The translations under genes and the position numbers were made by a program. Shown here in pieces: positions 26,181 to 36,093 of a stretch of 64,000 nucleotides of DNA (position 1 is the first letter of the stretch; each line of letters opens with the position of its first letter). The DNA lies in assembly GCF_017377395.1 (NCBI RefSeq), contig NZ_CP061800.1, positions 7,213,633 to 7,277,632 on the forward strand, in the 5' to 3' direction. The DNA is from Desulfonema magnum (GTDB taxonomy: Bacteria > Desulfobacterota > Desulfobacteria > Desulfobacterales > 4be13). The notes below the pieces were generated by a model that was given only the letters and a program-made list of their open reading frames with translations, searched no databases and was not told where the DNA came from.

Positions 26181-26285
26181 GTCCGAACCCTGATTCGCAT
26201 GATGAAAGGATTTACAGGATTTCTACCCGGCCGGCAAGGGTATTTTCATCAGAGAACCCCATAATCCTTTAATCATGGTTCGGAC
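26181..26285. repeat. Family C repeat, third copy
   Basis: It runs from GTCCGAACCCTGATTCGC to TTTAATCATGGTTCGGAC, with the same inverted ends as at 24844 and 25010 and a shorter centre. Confidence 0.75.
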
Positions 26286-26329
26286 TTTTAAGGCGATTTC
26301 CGGAAAAGAACATACCGGCACATTTTTTT

Positions 26330-26388
26330 CAGTTCGTAGTTCCGCCTTTAGGCGGTGTGACACCGCCTAAAGGCGGAACTACGAACTG
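26330..26388. repeat. Perfect 28-bp inverted repeat
   Basis: Arms 26330-26357 and 26361-26388 are exactly complementary (CAGTTCGTAGTTCCGCCTTT... / ...AAAGGCGGAACTACGAACTG), with a TGA loop. No run of T follows, so a terminator role is unlikely. It appears to be a repeat element. Confidence 0.9.
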
Positions 26389-26536
26389 GTATATTCATTC
26401 TTGGAAATCGTCTAAGGACAAAAGATCCCTTGTTACAAGCGCAGTTCAGTCAGCAGTTTTTTATATTCAGACACTCAGCCAGGTGTTGGGTTTCGTTCCT
26501 CAGCACAATCTACGGAACTTTTTTTATTTCCGCCGG

Positions 26537-26635
26537 ATTTGTCAATCCGGCGGGAGTGAAGCAGGGAAAATTTGTCAATTCGGCAGGAGCGAAGCAGGGA
26601 AAATTTGTCAATTCAGCAGGAGCGGACCAGGGGAA
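26537..26635. repeat. 33-bp tandem repeat, three units
   Basis: Units start at 26537, 26570 and 26603: ATTTGTCAAT(C/T)CGGC or ATTCAGC, then (G/A)GGAGYGAAGCAGGGAAA. Read on the plus strand they give FVNSAGAKQGK-like 11-residue repeats in a short frame (26430-26663) that I do not regard as a gene. The sequence ends in TTTTCGATCTGCTGA, a motif also near 19890 and 53570. Confidence 0.8.
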
Positions 26636-26669
26636 TTTTCGATCTGCTGAGTTTGTTTACTGATGAGTG

Positions 26670-27740
26670 CTAACTGAAAAATACCCGTGCAATATCGTTA
26701 TAAAACACAAAGATCATCAGCAAAATCAATACAAAAATGCCGACCTGCTGGGCGATTTCCCGCATCTTTGTATTCACGGGATGCCCTATTAGCAGCTCAA
26801 TAAAAAAGAAGACCAGATGGCCCCCGTCCAGAACCGGTATGGGAAGAAAATTGAGAACCCCGAGGCTGACACTGAGAAGCGCAATCCAAAACGCCAACTG
26901 GCCAGGGCCTTCCTTAGCAATTTTGCCTGACATCTGTGCAATCATAATGGGTCCGCCCAGATTCTCCTTCGCGGAAATCTTGCCCTGTATCATTTTCACA
27001 ATACTGACAATTGTCAGTTTTGCAATATCATACGTCTGAACCAGGCTCGCGGAAAGGGCCTGAAACGGATTTAAATCTTTGAAAACAACCTCATGGGAAG
27101 AAGTGATTCCGATCACATGCCGTTCGATGTCCTCACCAAATATATTTTTGGTTGTTGTGAGTCTGGGGATGATATTCACGTCAAAAACCGAATCTCCCCG
27201 CTGCACAGACAACGCAAGCTCTCTGCCCCTGCTTTCAGAAATAATCCCTGACATGTCTTCCCAGGTGTCAATCTTAATTTCATCAATGGCAAGGATCGTA
27301 TCTCCTTTTTGCAAGCCTGCCTGGTACGCGGGGGTCCCCTCACGCACCTCTCCGATCAGCGCTTTTGATACAGGGATACCCGATACTTGAAAAATTCCGA
27401 AAAAAATAATCACTGCCAAAAAAAGATTAAAAACAGGACCCGCGGCAACAATCAGCATCCGTCTGAAAACAGATTTATGGGTAAACGAAAGCGGAATATC
27501 AGCAGGATCAATTTTAGCGTCAGGTTCCTCACCCACCATTTTGACATATCCCCCGAGCGGAATGGCAGATATGCGATAGTCTGTAATGCCTGCGGTTTTG
27601 CCAAACAACCGGGGGCCGAATCCGAGTGAAAATTTTTCAACCCCGACACCGCACGCTCTGGCAGCCAGAAAGTGGCCCAGTTCATGAAAAAAAATAAGAA
27701 TGCCCAAAACAACGACAAATGAAAAAATTGTTGTAATCAT
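26670..27740 (-). CDS. rseP: RIP site-2 metalloprotease RseP
   Basis: The product is 356 residues. It is an inner-membrane zinc protease that cleaves anti-sigma factors and leftover signal peptides. It has the zinc motif FHELGHFLAA (HExxH) near the N-terminus, a PDZ domain at ~125-200 (GEVREGTPAYQAGLQKGDTI), the second motif NFLPIPVLDGGH, and membrane helices at both ends. The usual two PDZ domains are reduced to one, as in many shorter RseP. It starts 2 nt after the dxr stop. Confidence 0.95.
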   Translation of the reverse strand: MITTIFSFVVVLGILIFFHELGHFLAARACGVGVEKFSLGFGPRLFGKTAGITDYRISAIPLGGYVKMVGEEPDAKIDPADIPLSFTHKSVFRRMLIVAAGPVFNLFLAVIIFFGIFQVSGIPVSKALIGEVREGTPAYQAGLQKGDTILAIDEIKIDTWEDMSGIISESRGRELALSVQRGDSVFDVNIIPRLTTTKNIFGEDIERHVIGITSSHEVVFKDLNPFQALSASLVQTYDIAKLTIVSIVKMIQGKISAKENLGGPIMIAQMSGKIAKEGPGQLAFWIALLSVSLGVLNFLPIPVLDGGHLVFFFIELLIGHPVNTKMREIAQQVGIFVLILLMIFVFYNDIARVFFS

Positions 27741-27742
27741 GA

Positions 27743-28894
27743 TTAAAATAACTCTTTTTCTATGTCGGATCTGACCCGGTGATCTGCTTCAAGAATATCA
27801 GAAATTTCCGGATGTTTTACAATATTATGCCGATCCATTGCGGTTTTAATGATATTTGGTATATCTGTAAATGATATACGGTGATTTAAAAAAGCATATA
27901 CAGCCACTTCATTTGCGGCATTCAGCACTGCGGGAAGGGTTCCGCCCACGTCACAGGCTTCAAACGCCAGGGCCAGACAGGGAAATTTTTCCATATCCGG
28001 CTTCTGAAAGGTCAGCCCTTTCATGTTTGCAAAATCCGGTATGGGCTGTTTTAACGGAAGACGTTCCGGCCATGAGAGCGCGTATGCAATGGCCCCTTTC
28101 ATATCCGGGATGCCCAGCTGGGCAATCACAGACCCGTCCTTGTAAGACACCATGGAATGAACAATGCTTTGCGGATGAACAACAACCTCAATTTCCTCCT
28201 GTGAAACACTGAAAAGCCATTTTGCTTCGATAACCTCAAGCCCTTTGTTCATCAGGGTGGCAGAATCAATGGTGATCTTCTGCCCCATCTGCCATGTGGG
28301 ATGCTTCAGCGCATGTTCCGGTTTTATATCGGTAAATTCATTTCCCGGTTTGTTTAAAAAGGGGCCTCCGGAGGCAGTAAGCAGTATTTTATCCAAATCT
28401 GCTTTTCGCTGTCCCGCGAAACATTGGAAAATGGCACTATGTTCACTGTCAACAGGAAGAATCTTTATACCCTTTTCCTCAGCCTGTTTCATCACGATCT
28501 CACCGGCCATGACAAGGGTTTCCTTGTTTGCCAGAGCAATATCTTTTCCCGCGTCTATGGCGGCCAGTGTGGGCATCAGTCCGGCCGCGCCCACCACCGC
28601 GGTGACTATGATGTCAACAGAAGAATGTATTGCCGCGGCCCTGTAGCCTTCATCTCCGTATAATATTTCAACGCCTGCGTTTGCAGGAAGGATATGTTTC
28701 AACTCAAGGGCACGCTGTTCATCAAAGACCACGGCGATCTCAGGATGAAACTGCCCAATCTGTTTTGCCAGCAGCGGGACATTGCTCTTTGCAGCAAGTG
28801 CTTTGACAGCAAACCGCTCCGGGAACATTTCCACGATGTTAAGTGTGTTGCAACCGATAGAACCGGTTGATCCGAGTATGGAAAGATATTTCAT
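27743..28894 (-). CDS. dxr: 1-deoxy-D-xylulose 5-phosphate reductoisomerase
   Basis: The product is 383 residues. It catalyses the NADPH-dependent second step of the MEP isoprenoid pathway. The start is taken as ATG 28894 (MKYLSILGSTGSIGCNTLNI) with the Rossmann motif GSTGSIG. LANKETLVMAGE, PVDSEHSAIFQ and MNKGLEVIEAKWLF are all conserved, and the metal and substrate residues are present. dxr and rseP form an operon, as in many bacteria, although uppS and cdsA are not upstream. Confidence 0.96.
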   Translation of the reverse strand: MKYLSILGSTGSIGCNTLNIVEMFPERFAVKALAAKSNVPLLAKQIGQFHPEIAVVFDEQRALELKHILPANAGVEILYGDEGYRAAAIHSSVDIIVTAVVGAAGLMPTLAAIDAGKDIALANKETLVMAGEIVMKQAEEKGIKILPVDSEHSAIFQCFAGQRKADLDKILLTASGGPFLNKPGNEFTDIKPEHALKHPTWQMGQKITIDSATLMNKGLEVIEAKWLFSVSQEEIEVVVHPQSIVHSMVSYKDGSVIAQLGIPDMKGAIAYALSWPERLPLKQPIPDFANMKGLTFQKPDMEKFPCLALAFEACDVGGTLPAVLNAANEVAVYAFLNHRISFTDIPNIIKTAMDRHNIVKHPEISDILEADHRVRSDIEKELF

Positions 28895-28976
28895 AATTTG
28901 CAATAAAAAAATGTTTAAGCATCTGGAAGTATGCGTTTTTTAATTAATATTCAGTTGATTATAAGTTGAACACTCA

Positions 28977-29025
28977 GGCGATTTTGCCGGACGGGGTTGC
29001 AAACCCCGTCCGGCAAAATCGCCTG
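28977..29025. repeat. REP-like palindrome with 23-bp arms
   Basis: Arms AGGCGATTTTGCCGGACGGG-GTT (28977-28999) and AACCCCGTCCGGCAAAATCG-CCT (29003-29025) are perfectly complementary around GCA. It is the longest of four related palindromes. It lies upstream of dxr, so it is not that operon's terminator. Confidence 0.9.
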
Positions 29026-29386
29026 ATGCGTATGGGGCAGAACCCCATCCCCGCATTTTATAAATAGAGAAGTCTTTTTATTGGTGTTCCTTTAAGCAAC
29101 TTTTTTCAGTTGTATCAGTCGGATTTCATTTCCTAAAGATATATACCTCTTTCATATGCCTGAATCGTTACGAGATGTCAAATAATAAAGAAAAACAAAG
29201 TCTGATTCCTCCCTTCTTTTCTCTACAGGGATTTTATGTAAGAAGAGGAGATGATAAGAAGGGAATTTCAATGTGTTTCTTATCCGATTTCCCTGTGCTT
29301 TTTGCAGATTTTCACAATGGCTTCATATAAGAACAAAAGCTCCCTGCTTTCCAATATCAGTAGATGGAAAGTTCATACACATACTT

Positions 29387-29516
29387 CGTTCCCACGCTTC
29401 GCGTGGGAACGCCTTTCGGATGCTTCGTGTCCTGCGATATGCGGACTTGCTCCCGTGTCAGGCGGATTCGGGACGCGAAGCGTCCGCGCTGCATTCCCAC
29501 GCGAAGCGTGGGAACG
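29387..29516. repeat. Element bounded by GTTCCCACGCTTCGCGTGGGAAC palindromes
   Basis: The palindrome CGTTCCCACGCTTCGCG-TGGGAACG is at 29387-29411 and TTCCCACGCGAAGCGTGGGA at 29494-29514, with related GGGACGCGAAGCGTCCGCG in between. A weaker form is at 11895-11950. Confidence 0.8.
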
Positions 29517-29610
29517 AGATTGTTGACGAGATTGCTAAAAATTTTTCCATTTACTGAATATCAAAAAATTATACCATGTATATCCCTACAACGACACATT
29601 TTTCAGGGTG

Positions 29611-30030
29611 TGTCCCACCTTTTACACACCCGAAAAAAATTAGCCACAAAGCCACAGAGAGACTTCGTGAAAATTTGTGTCTTCATGCCTTCGTGACAAA
29701 AAAACAGCCGGTTCCGCTTTTCACACATCCGAAAAAATCAGACACAGAGACTTCGTGAAACTTCGTGTCTTCGTGGCAAAAAAACAGCCGGTTCCGCTTT
29801 TCACACATCCGAAAAAATCAGACACAGAGACTTCGTGAAACTTCGTGTCTCCGTGCCTTCGTGGCAAAAAAAAACGGCCGGTTCCGCTTTTCACACATCC
29901 GAAAAATCAGACACAGAGACTTCGTGAGACTTCGTGAGACTTCGTGTCTTCGTGCCTTCGTGGCAAAAAAACGGATGTGTCCCGCCTTTCACACATAAAA
30001 CCTGTCCTTGTGTAAAAGGTGGGACATACC
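29611..30030. repeat. Tandem repeat array, ~80-95 bp units
   Basis: At least three units start AACAGCCGGTTCCGCTTTTC or ACGGCCGGTTCCGCTTTTC (about 29702, 29782 and 29873), continue with ACACATCCGAAAAAATCAGA and CACAGAGACTTCGTGAAACT and end with TCGTGCCTTCGTGGCAAAAA. A half unit precedes them. Array ends carry GTGTGTCCCACCTTTTACAC and its inverse, TGTGTAAAAGGTGGGACATA. Confidence 0.8.
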
Positions 30031-30361
30031 CATTTTTCATAATCCGCACTTTCAGGGCTGAATATTTTAGAATGGTTCCAGTTCCGGGCCGTTGGCCCGA
30101 GCTGTGATAATTCACCCCTGCAGATTGGAATTGAAAACTTTATGCCGCATTTCCCCTGATAAATATGTAATCCAAACATAAGTATTCAAAACAAACAGTT
30201 ACAGAAATAATACCTCTGTGATAGTCCCTTCTGTTTTCTATCACGATGATAAGCTGTCGAAAATAATCTTTATTAGACCTATCTCAAAAATATTATTTTT
30301 ATAAATCAGTAACTTTAAATTAATTTCTCAGCGGAAATCCGAGACTAAAGGTTAAATTTTA

Positions 30362-30390
30362 TTGACAAGCTCATTTTCACAGGTTAGAAA
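30362..30390 (+). promoter_or_regulatory. Possible sigma-70 promoter of hdrA
   Basis: TTGACA at 30362-30367 is followed after 17 nt by TAGAAA at 30385-30390. It lies in AT-rich sequence ~80 bp before the hdrA start. The -10 match is only partial. Confidence 0.4.
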
Positions 30391-30467
30391 TTTTAGTTTA
30401 TTTTGTTTTTAAAAAAATTTAATTTAGCAGATATATCATTACAAATTTTTATCAGGAGAATGAAACA

Positions 30468-33400
30468 ATGTCTAAGGATATAATTGGGTCAGTACTGGTT
30501 GTGGGAGGCGGAATTGCCGGGATGCAGTCTGCCCTGGATTTGGCTAATTCGGGATATTATGTTCACCTTTTAGAAAAGTCATCATCCATTGGCGGAGTGA
30601 TGTCGCAGTTGGACAAGACATTTCCCACCAATGACTGTGCCATGTGAATTATCTCTCCTATACTGGTCGAGGTCGGCCGGCATTTGAATATCAACCTGAT
30701 CACCTGTGCAGAAGTTGAAACGGTTGAAGGAACAGAGGGAAATTTCAATGTTTTTATAAACAAGGCACCGCGTTATATTGATCCTTCCAGATGTACCTCC
30801 TGCGGCGACTGTGCGGAGGTATGTCCTGTGACATTACCCAGTGAGTTTGATGAGGGATTTGCCGACAGAAAGGCAATTTATAAAAAATACGCTCAGGCCA
30901 TACCAGGGGCCTTTGCCATACAGAAAGCTGACAAGGCCCCCTGTCGTCTGGCCTGTCCCGCTGGCCTGAATGTTCAGGGATATGTGCAGATGGTGGGGCA
31001 GGGAAAATACGAAGAGGCATTGAAAATTATCATGAACGATCTGCCTCTGCCCAGTGTACTCGGGCGAATTTGTCCCCATGAATGTGAAAAAGCCTGTCGG
31101 CGGTGTGAAGTTGATGAACCCGTGGCTATCCGGGACCTCAAACGACTGGCTGCGGATCAGTTTGACCCCAGGGATGTGAAAATTGACTGTCTGCCGTCCA
31201 GACAGGAAAAAGTGGCAATCATCGGTTCCGGCCCGGCAGGACTTTCCGCGGCTTATCACCTTGCCCGAAAAGGTGTTTTGTCAACTATTTTTGAATCTGC
31301 TCCCAAGGCAGGCGGTATGTTGCGGGTGGGAATTCCTGAGCATCGGCTTCCCAGCAAGGTTCTGGACCAGGATATCGAGGTGATCACCAATCTTGGTGTG
31401 GAAATCAGAACCAGCACACCCATCGGCCCGGGACTGACTGTGGATGATCTTTTCAGTCAGGGATACAAGGCGGTATATATTGCTATTGGCGCACACAAAG
31501 GGCTCAGTCTGGGGATTCCGAACGAAGACACAGAAGGGGTTCGCCAGGGCGTTGATTTCTTACGCGAAGTAAATCTGTCCGGCAAAGCAGATGTTGGAAA
31601 AAAAGTGGTCATCATCGGCGGCGGGAACGTTGCCATTGATGTGGCCCGCTGTGCGGTCAGGCTGGGTGCCGAGGAAGTCAGCATTGTTTATCGCCGGACC
31701 CGTGCTGAAATGCCGGCATGGGAAGAGGAAATCCATGCCGCAGAAGTCGAAGGTCTCAAAATCACATACCTTTCAGCACCTCAGGAGATATTGGTACGGG
31801 ATGGCAACGTCGCGGGTATCCGATGTATCCGCATGGAACTGGGCGAGCCGGATGCATCCGGCCGAAGAAGACCGGTTCCCATCCCGGGAAGCGAATATGA
31901 CATTGAGACAGATCAGGTGATTCCGGCCATCGGACAACGCCCGGATCTTTCCCCTGTTGAGAATGTGACAGATCTGAGTTTTTCCAGGTGGGGAACCACG
32001 GAAGCAGATTCGCTTACTTATGCGACAGGCCGTGAAGGAATTTTTGCAGGCGGGGATGTGCAGACCGGGCCGGCAACTGCCATTGAAGCCATTGCCGCAG
32101 GACGGGAGGCTGCCGAATCCATTGTCCGCTATATAGACGGACAGGACATGGCACAGGGCCGGGAGATTGTTCCCAAAGAAAACCCGGATTACCGTCCGAT
32201 CCCGAAAAATGAGCCAGTGCATGCCCGGGCCCAAATGCCCGAACTTCCTGCTGAACAGCGTAAAAGCAATTTTCAGGAAGTGGAACTGGGCTATGATGAC
32301 GAAGCAGGCCGGGCCGAAGCCGCACGATGCCTGAACTGCGGTTACTGTTGCGAATGTTTCCAATGTGTCGAAGCATGTGGTTCCAAAGAAGCCGTGTCAA
32401 TGATAACCCATATGCAGCAGCCCGAGACCCTTGAACTGAATGTCGGCTCTGTTATCCTGACACCTGGTTTTGAGGCATTTGATCCGTCAAAATTCGATTC
32501 TTATAACTATGCAACTCATCCCAATGTCATCACTTCCATGGAAATGGAGAGGTTTCTCTCGGCTTCCGGGCCCACACTGGGGCATCTTGTCAGACCGTCG
32601 GATCACAAGGAACCCAAGAAGATCGCCTGGTTTCAATGCGTGGGATCCAGGGATATGAACCGATGTGATAATCCTTATTGCTCCTCGGTCTGCTGCATGT
32701 ACGCCATCAAAGAGGCGGTCATTGCCAAAGAACATGCCGGAGATGATCTGGATTGCGCGATATTTTTCATGGATATGCGGACCCATGGCAAGGACTTTGA
32801 AAGATATTATGAGAATGCCAAAACACAGGGGGTCCGCTTTGTGAGAACCCGGGTTCACAGTATTGACTCGGTTCAGGGCAGCGATGATCTTTCGGTGCGA
32901 TATATCACAGAGTCCGGTGAGCTACAGACGGAGATATTCGACCAGATTGTTCTGTCCGTGGGATTGCAGATACCGCCGGAGATTGTTGAGATGGCAAACA
33001 GACTCGGGGTTGAACTGACCGAGGGCAATTTCTGCAAGACCAAAACCTTTGAGCCGGTGGAAACCTCTCGAAAAGGAATATTTATCGCGGGTGCGTTCCA
33101 GGGTCCCAAAGATATTCCCCAGTCCGTGGTGGATGCCAGCGCGGCTGCTTCCTCTGCCGGAGAGATACTCAGTTCTGCCAGGAACACCCTTACCAAAACC
33201 AAAGCGCCTGTACCTGAGACCAATGTGATCAATGAGCGTCCCCGGATAGGCGTGTTTGTCTGCAAGTGCGGTATCAATATCGCCGGCGTGGTGGATGTCC
33301 CGAGTGTGGCCGAATATGCGAAAACCCTTCCGTATGTGGATTATGTCATGGACAATCTCTACACCTGTTCCCAGGACACTCAGGAAACCATGACCCAGAT

Positions 33401-34925
33401 TATCAAAGAGAAAAATTTAAACCGTGTGGTGGTGGCCGCGTGTACGCCCAAGACCCATGAGCCACTGTTCCAGGAGACCCTGATCAATGCCGGTTTAAAC
33501 AAGTATCTGTTTGAAATGTGTAATATTCGGAATCAGGATTCATGGGTTCACAAAAACAATCCCGATCTTGCCACGAAAAAGGCAAAGGACCTGGTGCGAA
33601 TGGCTGTGTCAAAGGTCGCGCTCATGGAACCGCTCGCAGAAGCCGAACTTGATGTGAACCAGACTGCCATGGTTATTGGCGGCGGAATTGCCGGAATGTC
33701 AGCAGCGAAGAGTCTTGCCCTTCAGGGATATGAAACCCATATTATTGAGCAGAGTGGTCAGCTCGGGGGTCAGGCTTTAAGTCTTTTTCATACGGTAGAG
33801 GGGGATGATATTCAGGAAAAGCTTGTTGCGCTTACAGATGAAATTGAAAAAGATGAAAAGATTCATGTGCATCTTGATACCAAGCTTACCTCGGTTGATG
33901 GTTTTGTGGGGAACTTTAAATCAACGCTTTCCTCCAACGGAAAGGATGAGCTTCTCGAATACGGCGTAGCGGTTCTGGCAACCGGCGCCTCTCCTCTGAA
34001 ACCTTCGGAATACAGCTATGGCAAGGATTCCCGGATCATTACCAGTCTGGAACTTGACAAGAAATTTATTGATAAGGATGCATCCTTAAAGGACCTTGAA
34101 TCTGCCGTATTTATCCAGTGCGTCGGCTCAAGGGAGCCTGAACGCCCCTATTGTTCAAGGGTCTGCTGTACGCATTCCATTGAAAATGCCCTGGAGTTAA
34201 AACGCCTGAATCCGGATATGAATATTTATATTCTCTACAGGGATATCAGAACATACGGTGAGCGGGAATATCTGTATAAACAGGCCCGGGAAGAAGGGGT
34301 TATCTTTGTGCGGTATTCTGTTGACCACAAACCGGAAGTTGTCATTGAGGATGACGGCAGGCTTTTCGTAACTGTTACGGATCATATTCTGGGGTGTCCT
34401 CTGAAGATCGAGACAGGATTGCTCACGCTGGCATCGGCCATTGTGCCGAACAAAGTGGACGAGGTCTCGCAGTTTTTCAAGGTTCCGTTAAATGACGACG
34501 GCTTTTTTGTGGAGAAACACGCCAAACTGGGACCCTCTGACTTTGCCACGGACGGTGTTTTTCTCTGCGGACTGGCCCATTATCCCAAACCCATTGATGA
34601 GTCTGTTGTTCAGGGTAAAGCAGCCGCGTCCCGTGCTGTCACGCTTCTGGCCCGGAAAAACATCCATACCAGCGGCACAGTGGCTCAGACCAATCCTGCA
34701 ATATGCAGTTCCTGCGGAGTCTGTGTCTCCATCTGTCCGTATTCGGCTCCGTCTTTTATTGACGCGGAAGCCCGTTTCTTTCCCGGAAAAGCAGAGATTA
34801 ATCCTGTCCTGTGCAAAGGGTGCGGTTTATGCGTGGCATCCTGCCGGTCAGGTGCGATCCGTCTGAAGGGATTTGACAACGATCAGATACTGGCGCAGAT
34901 ATTTGCAACGGCTGAAGCTGTCTGA
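30468..34925 (+). CDS. hdrA: Selenocysteine-containing HdrA fusion: HdrA-GltD/NfnB-like-HdrA
   Basis: ATG 30468 with AGGAGA upstream opens a frame of ~1485 residues if the in-frame TGA at 30645-30647 is read as selenocysteine (residue 60). Around it the protein reads FPTNDCAM-U-IISPILVEVG, where ordinary HdrA has Cys. FAD-binding HdrA part one (VLVVGGGIAGMQSALDLA) is followed by a ferredoxin CTSCGDCAEVCP, a GltD/NfnB-like region (APCRLACPAGLNVQGYV, CPHECEKACRR, two Rossmann folds), the rest of HdrA (CVGSRD, CSSVCCMYAIKEA), a second HdrA (MVIGGGIAGMSAAKSLALQG, CVGSREPERPYCSRVCC) and a C-terminal pair of 4Fe-4S motifs (CSSCGVCVSICP, CKGCGLCVASC). HdrA proteins bifurcate electrons between flavin and Fe-S partners; the GltD-like part suggests NAD(P)H. 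No HdrB/C gene is adjacent. Cytoplasmic. Confidence 0.92.
30663..30680 (+). promoter_or_regulatory. Putative bacterial SECIS hairpin of hdrA
   Basis: CTGGTC (30663-30668) pairs with GGCCGG (30675-30680), including two G-U pairs, around the loop GAGGTC. The loop starts 22 nt after the TGA and contains adjacent guanines, as in bacterial SECIS elements bound by SelB. The structure is inferred by eye. Confidence 0.6.
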
Positions 34926-34956
34926 CAGGTTTAAAATCGGAGGAGTGCCAAAGTTG

Positions 34957-35106
34957 TAAGTACCCGATCAAAAATTTTTTTATATCTTTTTTTCCGTGAA
35001 CAGCGGAGAAACCCGGGTTTTTCCTTCAGGGCCGGCGAATCATTCCGGAAAAAAAAGCCGGGTTTCTTCCCTGGACAGATATCGAAAACTTATGGTTAGG
35101 TACTTA
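34957..35106. repeat. MITE family A, complete copy
   Basis: A 150-bp element with terminal inverted repeats: TAAGTACCCGATCAAAAATT at the left and ATGGTTAGGTACTTA at the right. Internal hairpins contain GAAACCCGGGTTTTTCC and AAAGCCGGGTTTC. The ends resemble those of the IS630-type element at 56961-58128. It is non-coding. Confidence 0.85.
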
Positions 35107-35425
35107 TTTTGGCATGTCTTCCGGTGTCAGGAATATTAGCAAAAAGTTAGTTTGCCGGACAGGATTTGCAGCCCCGTCCGGCAAATATCCCCTCTGCAGA
35201 TGACCAATCTTCATCTTGGAGATTCCGATCTGAAATTTTCATCAGTAGACAGAATATGACGGAATTGAAGGTGTGGGCCAGGGAGAAAAGGACGGCGCGG
35301 AGTGTATCATCGTATTTGTTTCATGTATTCCGTCCGCTGTGTCTGATATAATACCTAAAAATTTTAAAGGATTTCAGGTGGCCATTGAGGAAACTGGCGA
35401 ACTGGGAGTATTGGATTTATAATCA
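35107..35425. other. Intergenic region with a REP-like palindrome
   Basis: An imperfect copy of the GGACGGGG palindrome lies at 35151-35185 (TTTGCCGGACAGGATTTGCA / GCCCCGTCCGGCAAA). The rest shows no gene or clear signal. It separates the convergent hdrA and CPBP genes. Confidence 0.6.
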
Positions 35426-36091
35426 TCACCAAAGGGCCCAGGTTCCTGTGACAAGCACATAAATCCCCAGCCCCAGATTGCTCACCCCGTGAGCAACCAC
35501 ACAGTTCCACAGGTCCCGTTTCCAATAAATCAGACCGTTGAGGAGCGCGCAGTAAACCGCAGCAGCGAGCCATTCAGGATGTGCCAGGGTAAATAACACC
35601 ACCACCCATAAAAAAGAACCAGGGGTGAATTGTCCGATCTCCTGATTTTCCCAGTCCTGGGAAATTACCCAGCGCATCAGGAATCCCCGCCAGAACAGTT
35701 CCTCTGCAATAGGCACAACAAGAACCAGTCCGATGAGGCGTATCCCCACAAATCCCCGGCAGACAGCAGGATTCGGGAGAGACTCAAACGGATTAAAAGC
35801 GGCCCGCGGTTTTGGTATGAGCCAGTCCGGCAAATATCTTATCACATACTGCTCCGCCCCCAGACCACTCAGCCATATCCAAAGGACAATCCCTGCCAAC
35901 CCGACACTTACGCCTGCAATCACATTCCTATGCGGACGTATCAGTTGCCGGGTGATCAGGATGTATCCTGTCACAGTTCCGACCACCAGCACCACAGCGG
36001 CGTACAACCACGGATAATAACTCGGAAACGCCGGGGGAATCTGCGTCAGAATCACATACAAGGCAAAAGGTAAGACATAATAAGCAGCCAC
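35426..36091 (-). CDS. CPBP-family intramembrane protease (exopolysaccharide-linked)
   Basis: The product is 221 residues from a GTG after AAAGGA. There are several membrane helices, then the metal-dependent CPBP motifs AEELFWRGFLMR (EExxxR), FTLAHPEW (the His motif) and WNCVVAHGVSNL. It directly follows a sugar transferase gene, an arrangement known for the exosortase/EPS-associated CAAX-protease subgroup. Its substrate cannot be read from sequence. The start is 2 nt from the upstream stop. Confidence 0.85.
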   Translation of the reverse strand: MAAYYVLPFALYVILTQIPPAFPSYYPWLYAAVVLVVGTVTGYILITRQLIRPHRNVIAGVSVGLAGIVLWIWLSGLGAEQYVIRYLPDWLIPKPRAAFNPFESLPNPAVCRGFVGIRLIGLVLVVPIAEELFWRGFLMRWVISQDWENQEIGQFTPGSFLWVVVLFTLAHPEWLAAAVYCALLNGLIYWKRDLWNCVVAHGVSNLGLGIYVLVTGTWALW

Positions 36092-36093
36092 AA

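Larger units (their letters stand above)
28904..30360. other. Large repeat-rich intergenic region
   Basis: There are 1.5 kb without a gene between dxr and hdrA. From left to right it holds a REP-like hairpin (28977-29025), a smaller hairpin (29027-29055), a GTTCCCACGC element (29387-29516), a tandem array of ~80-95 bp units bounded by inverted TGTGTCCCACC sequences (29611-30030), and AT-rich sequence. Short frames in it follow the repeats and are not genes. Confidence 0.6.

Noticed and set aside
26430..26663. Plus-strand frame encoding FVNSAGAKQGK repeats
   Set aside because: It follows a 33-bp non-coding tandem repeat, has no ribosome site and starts in unrelated sequence; treated as a repeat.
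29251..29998. Several overlapping plus-strand frames of 60-110 codons
   Set aside because: They read through GTTCCCACGC palindromes and the tandem array in different frames; no codon bias or homology visible.
30645..30647. Reading the TGA as a true stop and starting hdrA at 30684
   Set aside because: The first 59 codons encode the FAD-binding start of HdrA with a good ribosome site, and homology continues right after the TGA.
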